The notes below the pieces were generated by a model, which made no database searches, was not told the DNA's origin, and saw only the letters and a program-made list of their open reading frames with translations. The translations under genes were made by a program, and so were the position numbers. Below, in pieces: positions 1 to 5,354 of a stretch of 9,603 nt of DNA; the first letter of the stretch is position 1; every line of letters begins with the position of its first letter. This stretch comes from Parcubacteria group bacterium (GTDB lineage Bacteria > Patescibacteriota > Minisyncoccia > Phycocordibacterales > Phycocordibacteraceae): NCBI GenBank assembly GCA_028286505.1, contig JAQBRK010000033.1, positions 1 through 9,603 on the forward strand. The letters run 5' to 3'.

Positions 1-92
1 TGCCGCAACAGAGCGGGAGCAACGGGTTCGGTGCGTTCTACTCGGTAACGAGCCAGAATTGTACGGTAACGTCGTATCGCGATTGCGATTAA
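1..92 (+). CDS. C-terminal end of an unidentified protein (partial)
   Basis: The frame starting at base 3 is open from the window edge to a TAA at 90-92 and encodes about 29 residues ending in ...NCTVTSYRDCD. The residues are small and polar (Ser, Thr, Gly, Asn, Gln), with two cysteines near the end. This is what the C-terminus of an exported or pilin-like surface protein often looks like, and the two cysteines could form a disulfide. A strong terminator follows 15 nt later, which supports a real gene end. The fragment is too short to name a family. The surface-protein idea is inference from composition only. Confidence 0.55.
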   Translation, partial: PQQSGSNGFGAFYSVTSQNCTVTSYRDCD

Positions 93-107
93 GTAACGAA
101 GTAAAAG

Positions 108-144
108 AAAAGCCGCGCCCCTTGGGGCGCGGCTTTTCTTTTTG
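108..144 (+). terminator. Strong intrinsic terminator, probably bidirectional
   Basis: A perfect 14-bp inverted repeat (108-121 with 124-137) has a GC-rich core (GCCGCGCC) and a tight loop centred on TT. A T-rich tail (TTTTCTTTTT) follows on the + strand. The minus strand also has a T-rich tail after the hairpin (complement of GTAAAAGAAAA, 101-111). It can therefore end the partial gene from the left and the convergent YeaQ-type gene from the right. Confidence 0.9.
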
Positions 145-164
145 TACGTTAGAACAAGGAGATA

Positions 165-419
165 CTATGCCGTGCGGCGTACCGCTTTGACGATAGCAAT
201 GAGAACGACGGCGCCAATGAGCGCAACGACGAAGCTGTAGAGGTTAAACCCGCTTACGCCGCCCTGTCCAAAGAGACTCATGATCCATCCACCGGCCACG
301 GCACCGACGACTCCGACAATGATGTCGAGAAGCGGACCTTGCTGGTTGTTGGTCTTCATAATAATGGACGCGAGCCAGCCGACAATAGCACCGAACACGA
401 TCCAAAGGATAATACCCAT
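165..419 (-). CDS. GlsB/YeaQ/YmgE-family (transglycosylase-associated) small membrane protein
   Basis: An 84-residue, very hydrophobic protein with three likely membrane segments (about residues 2-20, 31-51 and 58-80). Its glycine-rich pattern (GAIVGWLASIIMK, DIIVGVVGAVAGGW, GFNLYSFVVALIGAVVLI) and basic end match the YeaQ/YmgE/GlsB family in order and length. The family is often stress-induced and is called transglycosylase-associated, but its biochemical role is unclear. I would not infer enzymatic activity. The ATG at 417-419 lacks a Shine-Dalgarno sequence. A promoter-like pair upstream (433-462) would give a leader of only about 7 nt. It converges on the terminator at 108-144 and is divergent from the DUF4037 gene. 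Confidence 0.9.
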   Translation of the reverse strand: MGIILWIVFGAIVGWLASIIMKTNNQQGPLLDIIVGVVGAVAGGWIMSLFGQGGVSGFNLYSFVVALIGAVVLIAIVKAVRRTA

Positions 420-432
420 GTTGGTTTTTTGG

Positions 433-462
433 ATTATTGAGGTAATTCCCTCAAGCTGTTAA
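433..462 (-). promoter_or_regulatory. Putative promoter for the YeaQ-type gene
   Basis: Read on the minus strand: TTAACA (complement of 457-462), an 18-nt spacer, then AATAAT (complement of 433-438). Each hexamer matches the sigma-70 consensus at 5 of 6 positions. The predicted start near 426 leaves about 7 nt before the ATG, so the mRNA would be nearly leaderless. This is seen by eye only. Confidence 0.45.
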
Positions 463-475
463 TCTCAACCTCGCG

Positions 476-483
476 TATATAAC
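476..483 (+). promoter_or_regulatory. Possible -10 element for the DUF4037/phosphatase unit
   Basis: TATATAAC lies 33 nt before the ATG at 516 and 93 nt before the ATG at 576. No convincing -35 hexamer lies 16-18 nt upstream, so this is weak. It falls in the 96-156-nt divergent region shared with the YeaQ-type gene. Confidence 0.3.
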
Positions 484-575
484 CATGCAGAACTTGAAGG
501 AAAGATGAAGAACTCATGCGCCGTTCGACCCCGTACTTCATCAATCGTTTACCCGGGTTCGCCATACTGGTCGCA

Positions 576-1664
576 ATGGCTCGCTTCGTACACGGACTCG
601 ATCTGAATAGGGCTTTCTACTACGAGGTCGTCGAACCGCTCATGAAAGAGCAGTTCCCCAACCTCAAGTATTCCGCCGGTCTCGTAGGACACGGTTCCGA
701 CGTCATGGGGTTCGATTCCCCTACCTCGATAGACCATGACTGGGGTCCTCGGCTGGATATGTTCTTTTCGGACGTCGATTACGTCAACCACAAGAACGAG
801 GTGGATAAAATGCTCCGGACGAAGCTCCCCACCAGCTTTAAGGGTTACCCGACGCATTTCGTGGAGGGTGACCGCTACCGGAAGCATCAGCCCAAGCTCA
901 AGAAGCGTGGACCGGTGAACCATTTGTTTTCCTTCTTCACCACGCGCTCTTACTTTCAGCATTACCTCGGCTTCGATATCGACCGAAAGCCGACCATACG
1001 TGACTGGCTCCTCTTCCCGCAGCAGGCGCTTATCGAGATAACGGGAGGACAGCTTTTCAGGGATGACCTCACTATCCAGGAAGTCCGTGACCGCTTTGCC
1101 TACTACCCTGACGACATATGGAAGTACATGATGCAGTCGCAGTGGGCGAAGATCATCGACGAGTTCCAGATGCAGGCCCGCACGGGCGAAGAGGGCGACG
1201 ACTTGGGTTCTCGCATAAGCACGGCACGTACGCTGCATAACATCATGTTCATGTGCTTCCTTATCGAGCGGAAGTACGTTCCGTATGCCAAGTGGCGCGG
1301 CAAGGCCTTCGTCGAGTGGCTCAAGTGCGGAAAAGAGCTCTATCCGCGACTCATGAAGATCCTTGACGAGCCGAAGTGGAAGAAGCGTCAGGAGATGCTC
1401 GCCGAGGTGTACCAGATACTCGGGAACATGCATAACGACCTGCGCATCATGGAGCCGATGCCGACTAAAATCATCGAGTACTTCGGCCGTGGGTACCCGG
1501 TTATCGATGCGTGGAAAATATTCTTCGGCTTCGAGAAAGCGATACGTAATCCGAAGCTTCTTAGCATGAAGTACCCCATCGGAAGCGTTGACCAGTTCAT
1601 CGACCACGTACGCATCAATCACATGGATTACGTGTACTGGGAGCTTAAAGATGCCATTCAATAG
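576..1664 (+). CDS. DUF4037 nucleotidyltransferase-like protein
   Basis: A 362-residue protein. It opens with ARFVHGLDLNRAFYYEVV, then GLVGHGSDVMGFDS (about residues 36-48) and DHDWGPRLDMF (53-63). This order is typical of DUF4037 proteins: an N-terminal nucleotidyltransferase-like core with a GxGS turn and clustered acidic residues, then a long helical C-terminal part. The family has no firmly assigned substrate that I know of. An in-frame ATG at 516 would add 20 residues. I chose 576 because family members usually begin close to the F-x-G-L-x-L motif, though neither start has a good SD (GAAGGA at 496-501 is too far from both). The phosphatase-superfamily gene starts 2 nt after the stop, so the two are probably co-transcribed and may act on one pathway. 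The N-terminus is uncertain. Confidence 0.85.
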   Translation: MARFVHGLDLNRAFYYEVVEPLMKEQFPNLKYSAGLVGHGSDVMGFDSPTSIDHDWGPRLDMFFSDVDYVNHKNEVDKMLRTKLPTSFKGYPTHFVEGDRYRKHQPKLKKRGPVNHLFSFFTTRSYFQHYLGFDIDRKPTIRDWLLFPQQALIEITGGQLFRDDLTIQEVRDRFAYYPDDIWKYMMQSQWAKIIDEFQMQARTGEEGDDLGSRISTARTLHNIMFMCFLIERKYVPYAKWRGKAFVEWLKCGKELYPRLMKILDEPKWKKRQEMLAEVYQILGNMHNDLRIMEPMPTKIIEYFGRGYPVIDAWKIFFGFEKAIRNPKLLSMKYPIGSVDQFIDHVRINHMDYVYWELKDAIQ

Positions 1665-1666
1665 CA

Positions 1667-2917
1667 ATGATTCACCACGACTTACTGCACGTCATAAAGA
1701 AGGACCGTCAGCACGAGAGTTTCATCTATCCGTACTACGGGTCCTACTCGATAGCCGAAGTCCCGCCTTCCATTCGACAGTGGCTGGGGCTGCCCCATGG
1801 TGACCGAGCGGTCTTCCCTTTTTCCGCTCGCCATGATCATGGGTATACAAGCGTGCTCTTCTTTTTCATAGACGGACTTGGGTTTGACCATTTCGTCGAC
1901 TACGAACAGGAACTTCCGTTCTTCCACAGACTCAAAGAGAAAAGCGATGTCTACCCCATCACGAGCGTATTCCCCTCGACGACTCCCGCGGCTCTTACCA
2001 CGCTCCATACGAATAAAACGCCCCAGGAGCACGGCCTTCCGGAGTGGATGGTGTACTTCGAGGAATGCAATGAAATAGTGCATCCGTTTCTTTCCGAAGG
2101 CACGAGTCCCGAAATGCTCTACCAAGGCCAGACGTTCTATGAAGAGCTCGCGGAACATGCGGTACAGCCCTACGTATTCATGAAAGAAGAGAATTTTAAC
2201 AAAGGTGCCTATACGGGCACCACGCAAAAAGGTTCTATACCCATGCCGTTTTCAGGCACCGACGACCTGCTCGAGCAACTTGTCACTACGCTTACCGAGC
2301 AATCATCGCCTGCCTATTACTTCGTGTACTGGGATAAGGTCGATGGCGCCGAACACCGCTATGGCCCGCGCACGCGCGAACACCTGCTCGCGCTTCATGA
2401 GGTGTCCTCTTTTCTTGAAAGCGTCACACAGCGACTCACGCCTGAAAGCACGCGCGATACCCTTTTTATACTCAGCTCTGACCACGGCCAGTCGGCAATA
2501 CGCAACGAGGATATTATTTATCTCAACGACTACGTCGATCTTGAGGCGAGCTACCAGCACGGAGCAACGGGTGGTGCCATCTATCCGACCGGCGCTCCTC
2601 ATGACGTGTTCCTGCACATTCACGAACCGAAGCGTGAGGCGACTATACGGTATCTGAAAACCCAGCTCGACGGTAAAGCTGAAGTCTTGAGTACGAAGGA
2701 AGCAGTCGAGCGCGGCCTCTATGGTCTCAATCAACCCACGGAGCGATTCCTGCGCCGTGTGGGTGATGTGCTCATTCTTCCCTACGAGGGATACCACGTG
2801 TGGTTCAAGCACGCTCCGGGCGACATCTTCGGGCAGCTCGGTATTCATGGCGGTCTTTCACAGCGCGAGATGATAGTTCCGCTTGCGATAGCACCGCTCA
2901 CAGAACTCCTGAAATAA
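1667..2917 (+). CDS. Alkaline phosphatase superfamily / type I phosphodiesterase-nucleotide pyrophosphatase-like protein
   Basis: A 416-residue protein with the metal-site motifs of the alkaline phosphatase superfamily in order. These are FFFIDGLG (Asp69), SVFPSTTPAAL (Thr105/Thr106 as candidate nucleophile), YWDKVDGAEHRYGP (Asp226, His230), LSSDHG (Asp272, His273) and GIHGG (His394). This arrangement resembles nucleotide pyrophosphatase/phosphodiesterases (PF01663-like), which bind two divalent metals, usually zinc, and cleave phosphodiester or phosphomonoester bonds. The substrate cannot be read from sequence. No signal peptide or membrane segment is evident, so it is probably cytoplasmic. 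It starts 2 nt after the DUF4037 stop (TAG-CA-ATG) with no clear SD, which suggests translational coupling. Hairpins follow at 2919-2970. Confidence 0.88.
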   Translation: MIHHDLLHVIKKDRQHESFIYPYYGSYSIAEVPPSIRQWLGLPHGDRAVFPFSARHDHGYTSVLFFFIDGLGFDHFVDYEQELPFFHRLKEKSDVYPITSVFPSTTPAALTTLHTNKTPQEHGLPEWMVYFEECNEIVHPFLSEGTSPEMLYQGQTFYEELAEHAVQPYVFMKEENFNKGAYTGTTQKGSIPMPFSGTDDLLEQLVTTLTEQSSPAYYFVYWDKVDGAEHRYGPRTREHLLALHEVSSFLESVTQRLTPESTRDTLFILSSDHGQSAIRNEDIIYLNDYVDLEASYQHGATGGAIYPTGAPHDVFLHIHEPKREATIRYLKTQLDGKAEVLSTKEAVERGLYGLNQPTERFLRRVGDVLILPYEGYHVWFKHAPGDIFGQLGIHGGLSQREMIVPLAIAPLTELLK

Positions 2918-2919
2918 GA

Positions 2920-2945
2920 AAACTCCGACAAAGCCGGAGTTTGTT
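2920..2945. terminator. Intrinsic terminator between convergent genes
   Basis: An 8-bp stem AAACTCCG (2920-2927) with CGGAGTTT (2935-2942) and a 7-nt loop begins just after the phosphatase stop. On the + strand the T tail is short (TTTGTT). On the minus strand the hairpin is followed by the complement of GAAATAAGAAAA, a T-rich tail, so it should also terminate the HTH gene coming from the right. Confidence 0.75.
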
Positions 2946-2970
2946 CCCGGGAGCGCCATTCGCTCCCGGG
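2946..2970. repeat. Second strong hairpin, no T tail
   Basis: A perfect 10-bp inverted repeat CCCGGGAGCG (2946-2955) and CGCTCCCGGG (2961-2970) with loop CCATT. Neither side has a T-run, so it is not a classical intrinsic terminator. It could help terminate, block converging RNA polymerase, or protect a 3' end from exonucleases. Confidence 0.75.
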
Positions 2971-2984
2971 GTGGACGGTAGATA

Positions 2985-3425
2985 TTAGCAGAAGACGTGA
3001 CGACGGATATGTCGTGGCACTTCCCTCATGATCTGCCAGCGCGGCATCTTGCGGAAGATGAGGCGGCGAGGTGCATCACTTCGTCTGACCGACTCTGTTT
3101 TTGCCGCACGTCTCTTGCGCACGGTAGGTTTTTCCGCCACCACCTCGATCGTGGCGAGGCGTTCGCGTGCCGCCGCCGGATCCTGGAAGACCCTCTTTAT
3201 CCTGAGGAGCGTTCGAGGAGTCGGATTACGCATCCGATTTTCGGGAGGCCTCACCACATGCTCCAGGGTGTTCTGTTGCATGCCGGTGGCAGTTGCCAGC
3301 TCGGTGAGAGAAAAACCGATCAGCTCCTGCGACTGACCGATGAGAGTACGCCAGCCTTCCACATAGTGGTCGTAACTGAGATTCAGATTGTCTCCGAAGA
3401 CAAGCTCCTGAAAAAGGTCGTTCAT
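2985..3425 (-). CDS. Small HTH (XRE-like) DNA-binding protein with arginine-rich tail
   Basis: A 146-residue protein. Residues 37-80 (GFSLTELATATGMQQNTLEHVV...TPRTLLRIKRVF) read as a helix-turn-helix of the XRE/Cro type: a helix, a turn around ATGM, a recognition helix QQNTLEHVV, then a further helix. Residues 100-143 are rich in Arg and Lys and may bind nucleic acid non-specifically. The ATG at 3423-3425 has a good SD (AGGGG, complement of 3432-3436) 6 nt upstream. A promoter-like pair and several dyads lie just upstream, which suggests autoregulation, an inference. It is convergent with the phosphatase and divergent from the GNAT gene. No toxin partner is adjacent, so I do not call it an antitoxin. 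I do not recognise a named ortholog. Confidence 0.75.
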   Translation of the reverse strand: MNDLFQELVFGDNLNLSYDHYVEGWRTLIGQSQELIGFSLTELATATGMQQNTLEHVVRPPENRMRNPTPRTLLRIKRVFQDPAAARERLATIEVVAEKPTVRKRRAAKTESVRRSDAPRRLIFRKMPRWQIMREVPRHIRRHVFC

Positions 3426-3456
3426 GAAGTACCCCTACGCTAAATGAAAACAAACG

Positions 3457-3493
3457 GTGCCAACGGCACAGTAACACGTTATTACTATATAGT
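3457..3493. promoter_or_regulatory. Cluster of dyads, candidate operator region
   Basis: Three dyads lie in 37 nt: GTGCC-AAC-GGCAC (3457-3469), TAAC-AC-GTTA (3472-3481) and the perfect 10-bp palindrome ACTATATAGT (3484-3493). They overlap the putative -10, spacer and -35 of the HTH gene and lie upstream of the divergent GNAT promoter. This placement suits binding by a dimeric HTH regulator, most simply the protein itself. Confidence 0.45.
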
Positions 3494-3496
3494 CAA
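3468..3496 (-). promoter_or_regulatory. Putative promoter of the HTH gene
   Basis: On the minus strand: TTGACT (complement of 3491-3496, 5 of 6 to consensus), a 17-nt spacer, then TACTGT (complement of 3468-3473, a weaker -10). The predicted start near 3461 gives a leader of about 36 nt that contains the SD. Confidence 0.45.
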
Positions 3497-3529
3497 TCAT
3501 TCGTTCACTCGCGCGTACGAGGAACAATC

Positions 3530-3558
3530 GTGACAGATGCTTAAAACAAATGTATAAC
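3530..3558 (+). promoter_or_regulatory. Promoter of the GNAT gene
   Basis: GTGACA (3530-3535) and TATAAC (3553-3558), each 5 of 6 to the sigma-70 consensus, are separated by exactly 17 nt. The predicted start near 3565 gives a leader of about 22 nt that carries the SD GGAGG. This is the best-formed promoter in the window. Confidence 0.7.
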
Positions 3559-3586
3559 TCACCTATCGTTCTTTTTGGAGGCTTTC

Positions 3587-4078
3587 ATGCCCGACTTTAC
3601 CGTTCGCTCCGCAACGTCCGAGGACGCGGAAACCGTCGTTACATTCATCAATGAGCTCGCGGAATACGAACGGCTTGCCGCTCATGCCCGCCCGAACGTC
3701 AACCGCCTGCGGATTCAGCTTCAGCCGCACGCGAGTCCACGCCTCTATTGCGCTCTCGCGTTCCACGAAGCGATCCCGGTCGGCTTTGCGATCGGGTACC
3801 AGGTCTACAGCACATTCCAAACCTCCTGGAATTTCCACCTTGAGGACTTCTATGTTAACGAAACCGCTCGCGGTAAGGGCGTCGGCAGGGCGCTTTTCCG
3901 GCAGATGTGCCGCGTGGCTCACGAGCTTGGCTGCATACAGCTGGATCTTGAAGTGCTCAAATGGAACAAGGACGCTATGGCAGCGTATCTGAAGTGGGGC
4001 GGCGCCAAAGATAGCGGCTGGTCTCGCGTGCGTTTCAGTGCGAGAATGATCGCCACGCACGCCAGTGCAAGTCTCTAG
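3587..4078 (+). CDS. GNAT-family N-acetyltransferase, SSAT (diamine acetyltransferase)-like
   Basis: A 163-residue protein with the acetyl-CoA pyrophosphate-binding loop RGKGVG (residues 95-100) after the beta strand HLEDFYV. The following stretch, LGCIQLDLEVLKWNKDAMAAYLKWGGA (114-140), is the pattern of spermidine/spermine and thialysine N-acetyltransferases (SSAT group). An N-terminal AEYE (25-28) fits that group's acidic substrate pocket. It would transfer acetyl from acetyl-CoA to a small amine, but the exact amine is unknown. The ATG at 3587 has SD GGAGG (3577-3581) at 5-nt spacing. A TTG at 3575 would overlap that SD and is rejected. It has its own promoter and terminator, so it is probably monocistronic. 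Confidence 0.9.
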   Translation: MPDFTVRSATSEDAETVVTFINELAEYERLAAHARPNVNRLRIQLQPHASPRLYCALAFHEAIPVGFAIGYQVYSTFQTSWNFHLEDFYVNETARGKGVGRALFRQMCRVAHELGCIQLDLEVLKWNKDAMAAYLKWGGAKDSGWSRVRFSARMIATHASASL

Positions 4079-4103
4079 ATTTACCTCATGGCATACGCAT
4101 TCT

Positions 4104-4142
4104 GTACCGTCCGGTCAACCCGGGCGGTACTTATTTTTTATT
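4104..4142 (+). terminator. Intrinsic terminator of the GNAT gene
   Basis: An 11-bp stem (4104-4114 with 4120-4130, one T-G wobble), loop TCAAC, and tail TTATTTTTTATT. The tail is also the last codons and stop of the convergent SET gene. The hairpin itself begins directly after the SET stop, but the minus-strand side lacks a T-run. Confidence 0.85.
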
Positions 4143-4616
4143 CGGGTAGAGGTGCTTCTTCGCTGCGCACTTACAAGGCCTGATGTGGTCGTTGTAGTAA
4201 TCCAAACCATAGTCATAACCAAGCTCGTCTCCCGCCTTGATGTTCTTGATAGAAAAAATATAGACGCGACCGGCATGAATTTCCGGTTCGCAGTTGGCGG
4301 CGCAGGAATGATTGATATAGCCTGCCTTGTTCATCTTCGGCTTTCCGTCGATCGTCTTCGTTTTGCTTATCTCGAAAAGGTAGAGGCTGCGGCTTGAGTA
4401 TTCTTCCTCCTTCGAAACAGGCCGACCGACGTATTCGATGACGCACTTCCCTTTTGGAATGTCTTCGCCGGCAAACAAGCCGAGACCCGCGCTTGAACGC
4501 TTCACGAGTAGTGAGTACCCGCCCGGAGTCCACTTTGATTTTTTTACGGATTTCTTGGTGGTTTTTTTAGTGGATGTTTTCTTCTCAGTCGGGGATTTTG
4601 ATGCGGCTGTTTTCAT
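4131..4616 (-). CDS. SET-domain protein-lysine methyltransferase with lysine-rich N-terminal tail
   Basis: A 161-residue protein. Residues 1-28 are a low-complexity Lys/Thr/Ser tail resembling histone H1 or HU-tail segments. The SET domain follows: RSSAGLGLFAGEDIPKGKCVIEYVG (40-64, SAM-binding G-x-G region), INHSCAANCEP (101-111, the NHSC pseudoknot motif), GDELGYDYG (129-137) and a short CKC post-SET end (148-150). SET proteins transfer methyl from S-adenosylmethionine to protein lysines. Bacterial substrates are mostly unknown, and here a nucleoid protein, ribosomal protein or its own tail are all possible (inference). The start at 4616 is chosen because the longer in-frame extension to 5003 is antisense to the transglutaminase-like gene. 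There is no good SD. Its stop overlaps the GNAT terminator tail. Confidence 0.9.
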   Translation of the reverse strand: MKTAASKSPTEKKTSTKKTTKKSVKKSKWTPGGYSLLVKRSSAGLGLFAGEDIPKGKCVIEYVGRPVSKEEEYSSRSLYLFEISKTKTIDGKPKMNKAGYINHSCAANCEPEIHAGRVYIFSIKNIKAGDELGYDYGLDYYNDHIRPCKCAAKKHLYPNKK

Positions 4617-4673
4617 ATGATTGTCGTACAGTACCTTATTCTTGGCCTCGCGGAAAGTATTCGAGCCGCAGGA

Positions 4674-4679
4674 TACTAT
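4674..4679 (+). promoter_or_regulatory. Possible -10 giving a leaderless transcript
   Basis: TACTAT ends 6 nt before the ATG at 4686, so a start 7 nt after it would fall on the A of the ATG. No matching -35 is visible, so this remains weak. Confidence 0.3.
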
Positions 4680-4685
4680 AGGTAT

Positions 4686-5318
4686 ATGGAAAAATTCGGT
4701 TTGAACGAGAAGGAACTCGCTCTTTTTTCCCGTCTTTCTACGCCAAGCAAAATTCAGGACTTCTTGGACACGCTCGCGGTGAATCACGAGAAGCGTGAAG
4801 AGAGCTGTCACTCGCCCCGCCGCGTGCTCGAAGAGCGCAAAGCGCACTGCATGGAAGCCGCGCTCGTCGCCGCGACCGCGCTCTGGCTCCATGGCGAGGC
4901 TCCGCTGCTTATGGAACTGCGCGCAGCACCCGGCGACCAGGATCATGCTGTCGCGCTGTATAAACGAAACGGGTACTGGGGCGCCGTGAGCAAGACGAAT
5001 CACGTAAGCCTGCGCTTTCGGGATCCGGTATATAAAACGATGCGTGAGCTTGCCCTATCCTACTTCCACGAATATTTTCTGAACGTGAACGGTGCGAAGA
5101 CGCTGCGCGCCTATACCCGTCCTTTCTCTCTCAAGCGTTTCGGAACGAAGTGGATGACGAGCGATACCGGAGTCTGGCCCATCGCCTATGCGCTCCATGA
5201 CGCGCCTCATTACTCTCTTTTACCCGAGGAGAACAAGAAGTTCGTTCGCCCTGCCGACCGCATAGAACGTCGTGCAGGCCGCATCATAGAGTGGACCCGT
5301 TCCGATCCCCGCACGTAG
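4686..5318 (+). CDS. Transglutaminase-like (cysteine protease fold) protein of unknown role
   Basis: A 210-residue protein. It has TPSKIQDFLDTL (19-30), SPRRVLEERKAHCMEAALVAATAL (43-66) with the candidate nucleophile Cys55, DQDHAVALYKRNGYWGAVSKTNH (84-106) with candidate His87, then RDPVYKTMRELALSYFHEYF (112-131) and KTLRAYTRPFSLKRF (138-152). Cys at a helix start followed by a His on a strand fits the transglutaminase/NlpC-like fold. I recall this conserved pattern in uncharacterised bacterial proteins often labelled transglutaminase-like. No signal peptide is evident. I chose ATG 4686 over the upstream 4617 because homologous-looking sequence begins near it and 4617 abuts the divergent SET start. 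It is followed after 36 nt by the serine hydrolase. Substrate unknown. Confidence 0.7.
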   Translation: MEKFGLNEKELALFSRLSTPSKIQDFLDTLAVNHEKREESCHSPRRVLEERKAHCMEAALVAATALWLHGEAPLLMELRAAPGDQDHAVALYKRNGYWGAVSKTNHVSLRFRDPVYKTMRELALSYFHEYFLNVNGAKTLRAYTRPFSLKRFGTKWMTSDTGVWPIAYALHDAPHYSLLPEENKKFVRPADRIERRAGRIIEWTRSDPRT

Positions 5319-5337
5319 CATTTCTGCGCGACTATGG

Positions 5338-5346
5338 TGTTACAAT
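5338..5346 (+). promoter_or_regulatory. Extended -10 promoter for the serine hydrolase
   Basis: TGTTACAAT is an extended -10 (TG-n-TACAAT, the hexamer 5 of 6 to consensus) lying in the 36-nt gap before the ATG at 5355. The predicted start near 5353 would make the mRNA effectively leaderless, consistent with no SD. No clear -35 is seen, which extended -10 promoters can tolerate. Confidence 0.5.
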
Positions 5347-5354
5347 CCGCGCAC

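Noticed and set aside
505..606. Short ORF starting at ATG 505 with GAAGGA just upstream
   Set aside because: Only 33 codons, no recognisable motif, and it overlaps the start of the DUF4037 gene in another frame. A leader peptide is possible but unsupported.
549..1667. A 372-codon open frame on the minus strand across the DUF4037 gene
   Set aside because: The opposite strand carries the conserved DUF4037 motifs, and this frame has no recognisable domain or SD.
3484..3493. ACTATATAGT as an NrdR box
   Set aside because: It is two bases shorter than the usual NrdR core, occurs singly, and is 5 kb from the RNR gene.
4617..5003. N-terminal extension of the SET gene back to 5003
   Set aside because: This part is antisense to the transglutaminase-like coding region. 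The SET protein is complete from Met at 4616, and the extension shows no domain.
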